The position numbers were made by a program, and so were the translations under genes. From Actinoplanes subtropicus (lineage in GTDB: Bacteria > Actinomycetota > Actinomycetes > Mycobacteriales > Micromonosporaceae), in assembly GCF_000721705.1 (NCBI RefSeq), contig NZ_JOJL01000027.1:62001-126000 (forward strand): a stretch of DNA of 64,000 nucleotides, in the 5' to 3' direction. Every line of letters begins with the position of its first letter. The stretch's first letter is position 1. The notes under the pieces were generated by a model. It did not search any database and was not told the origin of the DNA. It saw only the letters and a list, made by a program, of their open reading frames with translations. Shown piece after piece: positions 18,133-25,713 of this stretch.

Positions 18133-18663
18133 ATGGCACAGCTGACGCTCTTCACCAGGGAACAATTGTCCGGAATGCGCGACCGCACCAAGTCGCGCCG
18201 CTATTCACCAGAGGCAGAAGCCTTCCGCCGCGAGCACGAGCGGCACCGCGCATGGGGCTTGGCCCAGCGCCACGCCCAGAAGCTACGCCGCGCCCGCGAG
18301 GCCACCGATCCCCCACCACCTGCTTCACCGCGGACACCGCCCACACCAGCAACGCCCCCACCACCAACGGCCACACCAGCAACGCCCACACCAGCAACGC
18401 CCACACCAGCAACGCCCACACCAGCAACGCCCACGCCAGCAACAGCCACACCAGCAACGCCCCCACCACCAACGGCCACACCAGCAACAGCCACACCAGC
18501 AACAGCCACACCGGCAACAGCCACACCAGCAGCCCCGATGCCGCCACCGCCCGAGCGGTCATCGCCCGAGCCGTCATCGCCCCCACCAGCAACGCCGCGC
18601 TCGCGGTCGGCGTGTCCACCTGCCAGCGCGGCCCGAGCCCGCCACGACCCGCACCACAAATAG
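18133..18663 (+). CDS. Small basic protein with Thr-Pro-Ala-Thr-Pro repeat tail
   Basis: 176 residues. The first 60 (beginning MAQLTLFTREQLSGMRDRTK, then YSPEAEAFRREHERHRAWGL) form a charged, helical, Arg-rich segment that looks like a genuine small actinobacterial protein. The remaining part is low-complexity Thr-Pro-Ala repeats coded by a 15-bp minisatellite and then Pro/Ser-rich sequence. No signal peptide, so the Pro-rich tail is unlikely to be a cell-wall spacer. Function unknown. The other two forward frames are also open across the repeat, so only the non-repeat N-terminus strongly supports this frame. A normal family member probably ends near residue 60 (inference). Confidence 0.6.
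   Translation: MAQLTLFTREQLSGMRDRTKSRRYSPEAEAFRREHERHRAWGLAQRHAQKLRRAREATDPPPPASPRTPPTPATPPPPTATPATPTPATPTPATPTPATPTPATATPATPPPPTATPATATPATATPATATPAAPMPPPPERSSPEPSSPPPATPRSRSACPPASAARARHDPHHK
18342..18536. repeat. 15-bp minisatellite, 13 units
   Basis: Thirteen 15-bp units. The commonest is CACACCAGCAACGCC; CCCACCACCAACGGC occurs twice, and units ending AACAGC lie towards the 3' end. In the forward gene they encode TPATP or PPPTA. The two CCCACC variants sit 105 bp apart within similar neighbours, suggesting a higher-order duplication. Confidence 0.93.
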
Positions 18664-18881
18664 CGCATGCGCATTTAGTCGAACTCTGAAGAAATGATCA
18701 GAATTGACTCCCAGCCTTCCCCGCCAATCCGATGCGGCACAGACTACCGCGTTTTTCTGGCCGCGACCAACCGCAATACCCGGCCGCCAATTCGCGGTGG
18801 GTCGCCAGCCTCTGCAGGGAGAATTGGAGGCTGGGCAAAGGTACTCGGCGCTGGGCAAAGGCGCCCAGCGCCGGGCGTGGC

Positions 18882-19180
18882 GCGCGGCGGCGGGCCGGGT
18901 GCGCGGCGGCGGGCCGGGTGCGCGGCGGCGGGCCGGGTGCGCGGCGGCGGGCCGGGTGCGCGGCGGCGGGCGGGGCGTGCGCCGAGTCGGCTGGGTGCGC
19001 GGCGGGCCGGCTGGGCGCGGCGGCGGGCCGGGTGCGCGGCGGCGGGCCGGGTGCGCGGCGGCGGGCGGGGCGTGCGCCGAGCCGGCTGGGCGCGGCGGCG
19101 GGCCGGGTGCGCGGCGGCGGGCCGGGTGCGCGGCGGCGGGCCGGGTGCGCGGCGGCGGGCGGGGCGTGCGCGACCTGCTG
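18882..19180. repeat. 19-bp G-rich noncoding array with higher-order structure
   Basis: Four perfect copies of the 19-mer GCGCGGCGGCGGGCCGGGT (18882-18957), followed by blocks in which one to three 19-mers alternate with a longer variant containing GGGGCGTGCGCCGAG and CGGCTGGG. The period is not a multiple of 3, and the array lies in the 630-bp gap between the repeat-tail gene (end 18663) and the HPt gene (start 19297). The gap holds no other gene that I can support. The top strand is rich in GG/GGG tracts that could form G-quadruplexes upstream of the HPt gene. Confidence 0.9.
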
Positions 19181-19296
19181 CGCGGCGGGCGGGCGGGGTC
19201 GCCGCAGCCGGGCGGGGGTGTTCGACGGCGGTGACCGGCCGGTGGTGTCTGGGCGATATGGCAGCGGGCCGGGCTGGGCGGGCGCAGGATGGGAGC

Positions 19297-19680
19297 ATGG
19301 AGGTGAGCACCCGGGAGGGGGAGATCCGGGCGCGGCTGGTCGACATCGGTGGGGACGAGCCGGGGCCCGCGGAGCGGGCGCTGTTGGCTCGGCTGATCCG
19401 GTCGTTTGCCGGGAAGGTGCCGGGCAAGGTCGATCGGCTCGCGGAGTTGCTTCGTGGGGGCGATCCGGAGGCGGTCCGGGATCACGCGCATGGGCTGAAG
19501 GGGTCGGCGGCCAACATCGGGGCCGACACGTTGTCCGGGATCTTTGCCGAGGTGGAGCAGTCTGCCCGGGACGGGGTGATCCCGGACGCCGACATGACGC
19601 TGGGGCGGATCTGTGCCGAGCAGGCCCTGGTGCTGGGTCTGCTCGACGAGCTCGCCCGGGAGATGGAGTCCAGCCCGTAG
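19297..19680 (+). CDS. HPt phosphotransfer protein
   Basis: 127-residue single-domain histidine phosphotransfer protein. The phospho-acceptor is His65 in HAHGLKGSAANIGA, with the usual helical bundle on either side. The ATG at 19297 has AGGA 7 nt upstream; an in-frame ATG at 19258 is a less likely alternative. It would shuttle phosphate between a receiver such as that of the hybrid kinase at 23090 and other receivers (inference). Its last 199 bp overlap, on the opposite strand, the aberrant 3' extension of the response-regulator gene. Confidence 0.85.
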   Translation: MEVSTREGEIRARLVDIGGDEPGPAERALLARLIRSFAGKVPGKVDRLAELLRGGDPEAVRDHAHGLKGSAANIGADTLSGIFAEVEQSARDGVIPDADMTLGRICAEQALVLGLLDELAREMESSP

Positions 19681-20987
19681 CCGGCGCGGGCTCGGGCTGC
19701 TCGGCAACCCGCCCAGACGCGAGCCGCCCAGACGCGAGCCGTTCGGCGGCCGGCTCGTGGGTTGCATGCCGCTCGGGCGGGGCCGCTCGGTAGCCGGCCA
19801 GGGCGCGCGCCGCTCGAATGCGGGTCGCTCGAATGCGGGCCGCACGAGCGCGGGCCACACGAGCGCGGGCCACACGAGCGCGGGCCACACGAGCGCGGGC
19901 CACACGAGCGCGGGCCACACGAGCGCGGGCCACACGAGCGCACCAGGCCGTTGGCGGCGACGATGTCCTCCGCCACGCGCATGCCTACCTCGAGGTCGGC
20001 TACTCGGAGGCCGCGGACCTTGTCGGTGGCCACCTGGACGACGCCCTTGATGTCGCGCAGGGTCGCCAGCACGGGCAGGGCGCTGTGGTCGCGGCTCTCC
20101 AGGACCGCGATCGCGCTCTCCACGTCGATGCCGCGGCTCTCCAGCGTCTCGTAGTCGATGGCGGTCCGGACCACGTCGATCGCGGCCTCGATCAGCGGCG
20201 ACACCGGCTGTGCCGACTCCGGACGGCCCGCTGGGGGCAGGCCGCGGACGATCTCCACCACGTCTTCGAGGTTGGGGATGCCTTGCAGGAGCTTCACCGC
20301 CACGCCGGGCATGGCGTCGATCATTGCCTGCTCGTCCTCGGTGCAGGACATGCCCTTGTCCAGCTTCCGCAGCACGCTCGGCGGGATCGTCACCGCGCCC
20401 AGCTGGGACGCCATCGCGGCCACCTCGATCTCCCAGAGGGAGTCGAGTTGGAGCGCCGTGCAGAGTTCGGCCACCAGGGTGCGGATCCGGCCCGCGCGGG
20501 CGAAAGCGGCGGGGCTGGCCAGCTCCAGACAGCCGAAGAGGGCCTGGATGCTGGACTTCAGCGTGGTGTCCAGCAGGTGCCGCTCGGTGGTGGACCGGCC
20601 GTGCCGTTCGACCGCATCCTGGACGGCGGCGCGCAGCTCGTCCGTCTGCACCGGCTTGGCCAGGTAGCGGTAGACGCCGCCGTCGTTGATCGCGGCGATC
20701 GCGGCGTTCAGGTCGCTCTGGGCGGTGTGCAGCACCCGGGTGGTGTCGGGGTATTCGAGCTGGATGCGGCGGAGCAGTTCCACGCCGTCCATGCCGGGCA
20801 TGCGCAGGTCACTGATCACCGCCGCCACCGGGCCGGTGTCGGCGAGCGCGAGCAGGCGCAGCGCGTCGTCGCCGCTCTCGGCGGTCAGCACCCGGTGGTC
20901 GCGGCGCAGCTGCAGCGCGAGCGTCTCGAGGATGGCCGACTCGTCGTCGACCAGCAGCACGGTCGAACGTCCCTGCTCGTTACTCAT
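19482..20987 (-). CDS. Response regulator with degenerate HD-GYP-like domain and repeat-replaced C-terminus
   Basis: 501 residues from ATG 20987 (GCAGGAC ribosome site). The receiver domain is intact: Asp60 phospho-site in ISDLRMPGMDG, Lys111 in YLAKPVQ. Residues 140-345 form an HD-like helical output domain in which the metal-binding HD is replaced (ASQLGAVTIPPSVL where HD-GYP proteins have HDIGK), so it should not be a phosphodiesterase. From residue 350 the sequence changes abruptly to about seven RSCGP units and then unstructured Arg/Ser/Ala-rich sequence that runs antisense through the HPt gene. The normal C-terminal 30-40 residues of this family appear to be missing. The first 349 residues are certain; the tail may be an accident. 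Confidence 0.8.
   Translation of the reverse strand: MSNEQGRSTVLLVDDESAILETLALQLRRDHRVLTAESGDDALRLLALADTGPVAAVISDLRMPGMDGVELLRRIQLEYPDTTRVLHTAQSDLNAAIAAINDGGVYRYLAKPVQTDELRAAVQDAVERHGRSTTERHLLDTTLKSSIQALFGCLELASPAAFARAGRIRTLVAELCTALQLDSLWEIEVAAMASQLGAVTIPPSVLRKLDKGMSCTEDEQAMIDAMPGVAVKLLQGIPNLEDVVEIVRGLPPAGRPESAQPVSPLIEAAIDVVRTAIDYETLESRGIDVESAIAVLESRDHSALPVLATLRDIKGVVQVATDKVRGLRVADLEVGMRVAEDIVAANGLVRSCGPRSCGPRSCGPRSCGPRSCGPRSCGPRSCGPHSSDPHSSGARPGRLPSGPARAACNPRAGRRTARVWAARVWAGCRAARARAGYGLDSISRASSSSRPSTRACSAQIRPSVMSASGITPSRADCSTSAKIPDNVSAPMLAADPFSPCA
19844..19942. repeat. 15-bp minisatellite replacing the 3' end of the response-regulator gene
   Basis: Six perfect copies of ACGAGCGCGGGCCAC plus a partial seventh (19934-19942). 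On the left they decay into diverged copies such as CGCTCGAATGCGGGC (about 19810-19843). On the minus strand each unit reads Arg-Ser-Cys-Gly-Pro. Confidence 0.93.
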
Positions 20988-21018
20988 GTCCTGCTGTTCG
21001 GACGACGGGCGTTTCCGG

Positions 21019-21684
21019 TTAGTGCTTTCCGCGCGAGACGGGCCGGCCCGTGCGGCTCGCGATGTGCGGGGGCGGGTCGATGCCGGCCGGCAGCAGCGCG
21101 TCGGCGACCGGGGCACCCCAGGTCGCCACCACCGGGAGGCGACCCGCCCAGAGGCCGAGCGCCGCGTCGGGCCCGTCGCCGTCGGTGGGATCGCCGTCAC
21201 TGACCTTGACCGATGCCTCGGTCAGCGGCAGGGCGAGCAGCCGGGTCGCCGCCAGCTCTTTGCGGGACGGGCGGCGGGCGTAGTCCCACTGGCCCGGCGC
21301 CGCATGCTCGGTGAGCAGCCGCAGGCCGTACAGCAGATCCTCGGGGTCGGTGATCGGCTGCGGGACACCGTAGATCATGGCGCTGCGGTAGTTGACGCCG
21401 TGTTCGAAGACCGAGCGGGCCAGGATCAGGCCGTCCAGCACCGTCACCGTCACGCAGACCGTGGGATCCGCGCCGGTCAGGCTGCGGCTGGCCACCGACC
21501 CGTGCAGGAAGATGCGCGAACTGTCGAAGCCGTAGACCGTGGGCACCACCATCGGATGGCCGTCGACCAGCACGCCCAGGTGCGCGACCAGCCCGGCCGC
21601 CAGCACCGCCTGCAGGTCGGCCGGGTCGGTGCGGCCGTTCTCCTTCATCCGGCGGTGGCGGGTACGCGGCGTCGAGGAAAGCAC
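21019..21684 (-). CDS. Pyridoxamine-5'-phosphate-oxidase-like FMN-binding protein
   Basis: 221-residue split-barrel flavoprotein of the PNPOx-like superfamily. Seen: VAHLGVLVDGHPMVVPTVYGF, then RIFLHGSVASRSL, and a VCVTVTVLDGLILARSVFEHGVNYRSAMIYG core typical of FMN- or F420-binding members. True pyridoxine biosynthesis is unlikely because the dedicated substrate motifs are not evident. The GTG start has no ribosome site; a -10 box 6 nt upstream indicates a leaderless mRNA. It follows the CheY-like gene on the same strand with 20 bp between, within which its own promoter sits. Confidence 0.82.
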   Translation of the reverse strand: MLSSTPRTRHRRMKENGRTDPADLQAVLAAGLVAHLGVLVDGHPMVVPTVYGFDSSRIFLHGSVASRSLTGADPTVCVTVTVLDGLILARSVFEHGVNYRSAMIYGVPQPITDPEDLLYGLRLLTEHAAPGQWDYARRPSRKELAATRLLALPLTEASVKVSDGDPTDGDGPDAALGLWAGRLPVVATWGAPVADALLPAGIDPPPHIASRTGRPVSRGKH

Positions 21685-21690
21685 CCGCCC

Positions 21691-21696
21691 ACTCTA
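21691..21696 (-). promoter_or_regulatory. -10 box (TAGAGT) for leaderless flavoprotein gene
   Basis: On the minus strand TAGAGT ends 6 nt before the GTG at 21684, so transcription should begin at or next to the start codon. No SD-like purine run is at the usual distance. Confidence 0.5.
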
Positions 21697-21704
21697 AAGA
21701 AGCG

Positions 21705-22121
21705 CTACACCGAAACCGGCTGGTGGACCGGGCAGCTGGCGCCGTGATGGGCGTGCGGCCCCCGGTCGATCAGCTCCTGCACCACCGCGCGCAGCTTGTC
21801 GTTCGGGCAGGGCTTGAGCAGCACCGCGCACACCCCGGCCGAGATCGGCTCGTGGTCCCCCGGGTGCAGATGGCCGCTCAGCATCACGATCGGTGTGTCC
21901 GCCAGGTCGGGGTGCCCGCGGATCGCGCGGGTCAGTTCGAGCCCGTCCATCCGGGGCATGCCGAGGTCGGTGAGCACCACGTCGGGGCGATCGACCGCCG
22001 CGCGTTCGAACGCCGCCGTGCCGTCCGGCTCGTGCCGGACGCTGTGTCCGGCCCGGGTGAGCAACCTGGTGAGGATCGCCGCGATGTCCTGGTCGTCCTC
22101 GGCGACGAGTACTACGGCCAT
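21705..22121 (-). CDS. CheY-like single-domain response regulator
   Basis: 138 residues: acidic pair Asp9/Asp10, phospho-acceptor Asp52 (LTDLGMPRMDG), conserved Lys103 (LLKPCP), and no output domain. A short His/Cys-containing tail (HAHHGASCPVH) follows. ATG has a GGAG ribosome site and overlaps the upstream methyltransferase gene by 10 bp, so both are probably translated from one mRNA. Single receivers often act as phosphate sinks or relay partners; the HPt protein and hybrid kinase nearby are plausible partners. Confidence 0.9.
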   Translation of the reverse strand: MAVVLVAEDDQDIAAILTRLLTRAGHSVRHEPDGTAAFERAAVDRPDVVLTDLGMPRMDGLELTRAIRGHPDLADTPIVMLSGHLHPGDHEPISAGVCAVLLKPCPNDKLRAVVQELIDRGPHAHHGASCPVHQPVSV

Positions 22122-23008
22122 GTCCGCTCCGGCACGCTGATGGCTGACAAGTTCCCATCAGCATGCGCCCGGCGAGTCCGCGATGCAGCGGTTTCCCCCA
22201 AGCCCGGCTTGACCGCCGCGCCCACGATGATCTCCCCTCGCGACGGTCGCGGATCCGGCGCCGGGTCCCGCGAGGGCCGCCAGTCCGCCGCCGCCGTCAC
22301 CCCGGGCGGCAGCAGCGTCCAGTCGCCGAACAGTGCCCGGAACTCGTCCCGCGACCGCAACATCATCGGCGACGTGGTGTGGTTGTAGATCCGCAGGATC
22401 TGCTTGGCGTGCGGCGACTCGTCCTCCTCGCACGCGTGCGACATGACCAGCCAGCTGCCCGGCGCCAGCGCCTCCCGATAGCGCTCCAGCGCGCGACCCA
22501 GCCGTTCGGTGTCCGGGATGAAATGCGCGACCGCCACCGCCAGCAGACAAACCGGAAGATCAAAATCAAGCGCTTGCCGTACGCCCGGGGCCGTCAGCAC
22601 CTCGTCCGCGTCGGTCAGGTCGGCCAGCACCGCGGCCTGCCCCGGGTCGTCCGCCGCCACCCGCCGCGAGTGCACGACCGCGACCGGGTCGAGGTCCACC
22701 GACACGATCCGGCAGTCCGGCCGCACCGCCCGGGCCACCTCGGGCACCGACCCGGCCGCCGGGATCCCGGCCCCCAGGTCGAGGAACTGGTTCAGCCCGG
22801 CGGTGGCGGCCTCGGCGACCGCCCGGCGCAGGAACGCCCGCCCCGTCCGCACCACCACCGGCAGGTCGGGCATGGCCTCCAGCGCGACCGCGGCCGCCTG
22901 CCGGTCGGCCGCGAAGTTGTGCGTCCCGCCGAGGTAGTAGTCGTACACCCGGGCGCCGCTGGGTCGCTGCGGGTCGACCTCCGGCACCGCCTGCGCACCC
23001 ACCCACAT
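22112..23008 (-). CDS. SAM-dependent methyltransferase, DUF574 type
   Basis: 298-residue Rossmann methyltransferase of the actinobacterial S-adenosyl methyltransferase family. Seen: the family N-terminus RPSGARVYDYYLGGTHNF, SAM-binding FLDLGAGIPA, and VSVDLDPVAV. Substrate unknown for the family. I chose ATG 23008, close to the conserved N-terminus; an upstream start at 23098 would overlap the divergent kinase gene. It shares the short AT-rich promoter region around 23070 with that gene. A second family member lies at 56788. Confidence 0.88.
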   Translation of the reverse strand: MWVGAQAVPEVDPQRPSGARVYDYYLGGTHNFAADRQAAAVALEAMPDLPVVVRTGRAFLRRAVAEAATAGLNQFLDLGAGIPAAGSVPEVARAVRPDCRIVSVDLDPVAVVHSRRVAADDPGQAAVLADLTDADEVLTAPGVRQALDFDLPVCLLAVAVAHFIPDTERLGRALERYREALAPGSWLVMSHACEEDESPHAKQILRIYNHTTSPMMLRSRDEFRALFGDWTLLPPGVTAAADWRPSRDPAPDPRPSRGEIIVGAAVKPGLGETAASRTRRAHADGNLSAISVPERTWP

Positions 23009-23071
23009 CCCCCCGTCGTCCCTGCCCCTTCCCCGAGCGTAGAGAAACCCCCGCCCGACCCGTACGGAATC

Positions 23072-23077
23072 GATAAT
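23072..23077 (+). promoter_or_regulatory. -10 box (GATAAT) for near-leaderless hybrid-kinase mRNA
   Basis: GATAAT ends 12 nt before the ATG at 23090, leaving a leader of at most a few bases and no room for an SD sequence. The reverse strand of the same AT-rich patch reads TACATTAT, a possible -10 for the methyltransferase. Confidence 0.45.
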
Positions 23078-23089
23078 GTAGGTCCAGTT

Positions 23090-25057
23090 ATGGGGCAAAC
23101 GCGCGGTATTCGGGAGCGGTCACCGACCGATGACCTGCTGCGGGCGATGATTCACTCCTCGCACGACGCGATCTTCGCGGTCGACCGGGACTTCGTCGTG
23201 CGCATGTGGAACCCCGCCGCCGAGGCCCTGTTCGGCTACCCGGCCGAGGAGATCGTCGGGCACAGCGTGGACGTGCTGATCCCCGCCGACCGCCGCGCCG
23301 ACCAGCGCGAGATGCTCCTGCTGATGGAGGCCGGCGCCCGGCTCGAGCGGTTCCGCAGCCGCCGCCGGCACCGCGACGGGCACTGGCTGCAGGTCACCCT
23401 CACCATGTCGCCGCTGTGCGACGAGTCCGGCGCGATGACCGGCTACACGGTGATCGCCCGCGCGGTCAGCACCCGGGAACGGCTGGAGTCCAGTTTCCAG
23501 GCCCTGCTCGAGGCCGCGCCGGACGCGTTCCTCGGGGTCGGCGACGACGGCCGGGTGGCGATGGCCAACACCCAGGCCGAGACCCTGTTCGGGCTGCCCC
23601 GGCACGGCCTGATCGGCAAGGAGATCGACAAGCTGCTCACCCCGCCGCTGGCCGGCGACGTCCCGCTCTCCGAGGACGACCCGCACGGCCCGCGGGCGAC
23701 CGCGCACCGCAACGACGGGACGGCCGTGCCGGTCGAGGTCACCATGAGCATCCTGCCGACCGACGACGGGCGGGTCCGCTGCGCGGTGGTCCGGGACATC
23801 ACCGAACGCGTACGGGCGCAGGAAAGGTTTTCGCAGTTGCAGGCCGAGGCGGAGCGCGCGCACGTCGAGGCCCAGCTGCAGCGCACCCAGCGCCTGGAGG
23901 GCCTGGGCCAGCTGGCCGGCGGGGTGGCGCACGACTTCAACAACCTGATCGCCGTGATCAGCAACTACGCCACGTTCATCGCCGAGACCGCCGCCGAGAA
24001 CCAGCCGGCCGAGAATGCGCTCGCCGAGATCGCCGCCGACGCCGCGCAGATCACCAAGGCCGCCCAGCGCGGCGCCGACCTGACCCACCAGCTGCTCGCG
24101 TTCGCCCGGCGGGAGGTGGTGCGCCCGCGTCCGCTGAGCCTCAACGACGTGGTCACCGACATCGAGCAGATGCTGCGCCGGTCGATCGGCGAGCACATCA
24201 CCCTGGACGTACGCCTGGAGTCGGGTCTTCCCTCGATCACGGCCGACCCGGGGCAGCTGGACCAGGTGCTGGTGAACCTCGCGGTCAACGCCCGGGACGC
24301 GATGCCCCGCGGCGGCACGCTCACCATCGAGACCGGCGGCCTGACCGTGGACCGGGACTACGCGGCCGCCCGCCCGCACCTGCGCACCGGCCGCTACGTG
24401 CGGCTGCGGGTCAGCGACACCGGCACCGGCATGCCGCCCGAGGTGATCGAGCGCGCGTTCGAGCCGTTCTACACCACGAAACCGGCCGGCAAGGGCACCG
24501 GCCTCGGCCTGGCCACCGTGTACGGGATCATCACGGCGGCCGGCGGCGATCTCGGCATCTACTCCGAACCCGGCCTCGGCACCACCTTCACCATCCTGAT
24601 GCCGACCACCGACGCCGAGCCGGCCGCCCCGGACGAGCCCGCCGAGCCACCGCCCCCGGACTGCCGGCACGGCACGATCCTCGCGGTCGAGGACGAGCCG
24701 GCCCTGCGCGACGTGCTGCGCCGCGTCCTGGCCGGCGCCGGGCACGAGGTGCTGATCGCCGCCGACGGCCCGGCCGCGCTGAGCCTCGCCCAGCAGCATC
24801 CCGGGCCGATCGACGTGCTGCTCACCGACGTGGTGATGCCGCACATGCTGGGCCGGGACCTGGCCGAACGGTTCCTGGCCCTGTCCCCCGGCACGTCCGT
24901 GCTGTTCATGTCCGGCTACGCCCGGCCGGCCCTCGACTCGCAGGGCACCCTCGACCCGGACGTCACGCTGGTGGAGAAGCCGTTCTCGAAGTCCCAGCTG
25001 CTGGCGGCCGTGCAGCGCGCCCTGGAGCATCCTCGCATGTGCGATTCTGGGTCGTGA
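23090..25057 (+). CDS. Hybrid sensor histidine kinase (PAS-PAS-HisKA-HATPase-REC)
   Basis: 655 residues, cytoplasmic: two PAS domains (about 15-130 and 135-245), dimerisation domain with phospho-His281 in GGVAHDFNNL, ATPase with N box VNARDAMPRGG, G1 DTGTGMPP and G2 GKGTGLGLA, and a C-terminal receiver with Asp580 in LLTDVVMPH. No membrane segment, so it senses an internal signal. Receiver output requires an HPt step; the HPt gene at 19297 and the CheY-like protein make a plausible relay (inference). Its TGA overlaps the GTG of the racemase-like gene. Confidence 0.93.
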   Translation: MGQTRGIRERSPTDDLLRAMIHSSHDAIFAVDRDFVVRMWNPAAEALFGYPAEEIVGHSVDVLIPADRRADQREMLLLMEAGARLERFRSRRRHRDGHWLQVTLTMSPLCDESGAMTGYTVIARAVSTRERLESSFQALLEAAPDAFLGVGDDGRVAMANTQAETLFGLPRHGLIGKEIDKLLTPPLAGDVPLSEDDPHGPRATAHRNDGTAVPVEVTMSILPTDDGRVRCAVVRDITERVRAQERFSQLQAEAERAHVEAQLQRTQRLEGLGQLAGGVAHDFNNLIAVISNYATFIAETAAENQPAENALAEIAADAAQITKAAQRGADLTHQLLAFARREVVRPRPLSLNDVVTDIEQMLRRSIGEHITLDVRLESGLPSITADPGQLDQVLVNLAVNARDAMPRGGTLTIETGGLTVDRDYAAARPHLRTGRYVRLRVSDTGTGMPPEVIERAFEPFYTTKPAGKGTGLGLATVYGIITAAGGDLGIYSEPGLGTTFTILMPTTDAEPAAPDEPAEPPPPDCRHGTILAVEDEPALRDVLRRVLAGAGHEVLIAADGPAALSLAQQHPGPIDVLLTDVVMPHMLGRDLAERFLALSPGTSVLFMSGYARPALDSQGTLDPDVTLVEKPFSKSQLLAAVQRALEHPRMCDSGS

Positions 25058-25710
25058 CCACGATCGGGTTCCTGCACACCGCCGACGCTCATGTGGCGAC
25101 GTTCCGCCGGCTGCGCGAGGAGCTCGCGCCCGGCTGGCAGGACCTGCACGTGGTCGATCCGGCGCTGCTGGCCGGCGCCCGGCGGGAGGGGATCACCGCC
25201 GAGCTGGCCGGGCGGATCGACGCCCGGCTGCACGAGCTGGCCGACCGGGGCGCCGACGTGATCGTCTGCACCTGTTCGTCGCTGGGCGGGCACGCCGAGC
25301 TGCGTACGGCCGATCTCGGGGTGCCGGTGCTGCGGGCCGACCGGCCGATGGCCGAGGCCGCGGTGGCCGCCGGCCGCCGGATCGGGGTGGTGGCGACCGT
25401 CGACTCGACCCTCGGACCGACCCGGGCGCTGCTGGGCGACGCCGCCGCGCGGGCCGGGCGGCAGGTGGAGCTGGTCGAGGTGCGCTGCCCGGAGGCGTTC
25501 GCCCTGTTCGAGGCGGGCGACTTCACCGCGTACGCGCAAATGGTCGCGCAGCGAGCGCGAGCGGCGGCACCCGGGCTGGATGTCCTCGTGCTCGCCCAGC
25601 CCAGCGCCGCGCCCGCCGCGCCCCTGCTGAGCGATCTACCGATCCCGGTGCTGACCAGCCCCCGGACCGCGGTGTCACGTGCGATCGCGGAGGCTGGTCC
25701 CGTACTGTGA
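25054..25710 (+). CDS. Aspartate/glutamate racemase-like protein
   Basis: 218 residues with the two-domain Asp/Glu/hydantoin racemase fold. The first catalytic cysteine is present in VICTCSSLGGHAE, but the position of the second reads LVLAQPSAAP without cysteine. Two-cysteine racemisation is therefore unlikely; single-cysteine relatives include arylmalonate-decarboxylase-like enzymes. GTG start is coupled to the kinase stop (GTGA), an unusual pairing that suggests the enzyme could make or remove the kinase signal (inference). Confidence 0.75.
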   Translation: MTTIGFLHTADAHVATFRRLREELAPGWQDLHVVDPALLAGARREGITAELAGRIDARLHELADRGADVIVCTCSSLGGHAELRTADLGVPVLRADRPMAEAAVAAGRRIGVVATVDSTLGPTRALLGDAAARAGRQVELVEVRCPEAFALFEAGDFTAYAQMVAQRARAAAPGLDVLVLAQPSAAPAAPLLSDLPIPVLTSPRTAVSRAIAEAGPVL

Positions 25711-25713
25711 GGC

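Noticed and set aside
19844..19942. Possible CRISPR array
   Set aside because: Units are 15 bp and contiguous with no spacers; a coding minisatellite. The same applies to 63081-63170.
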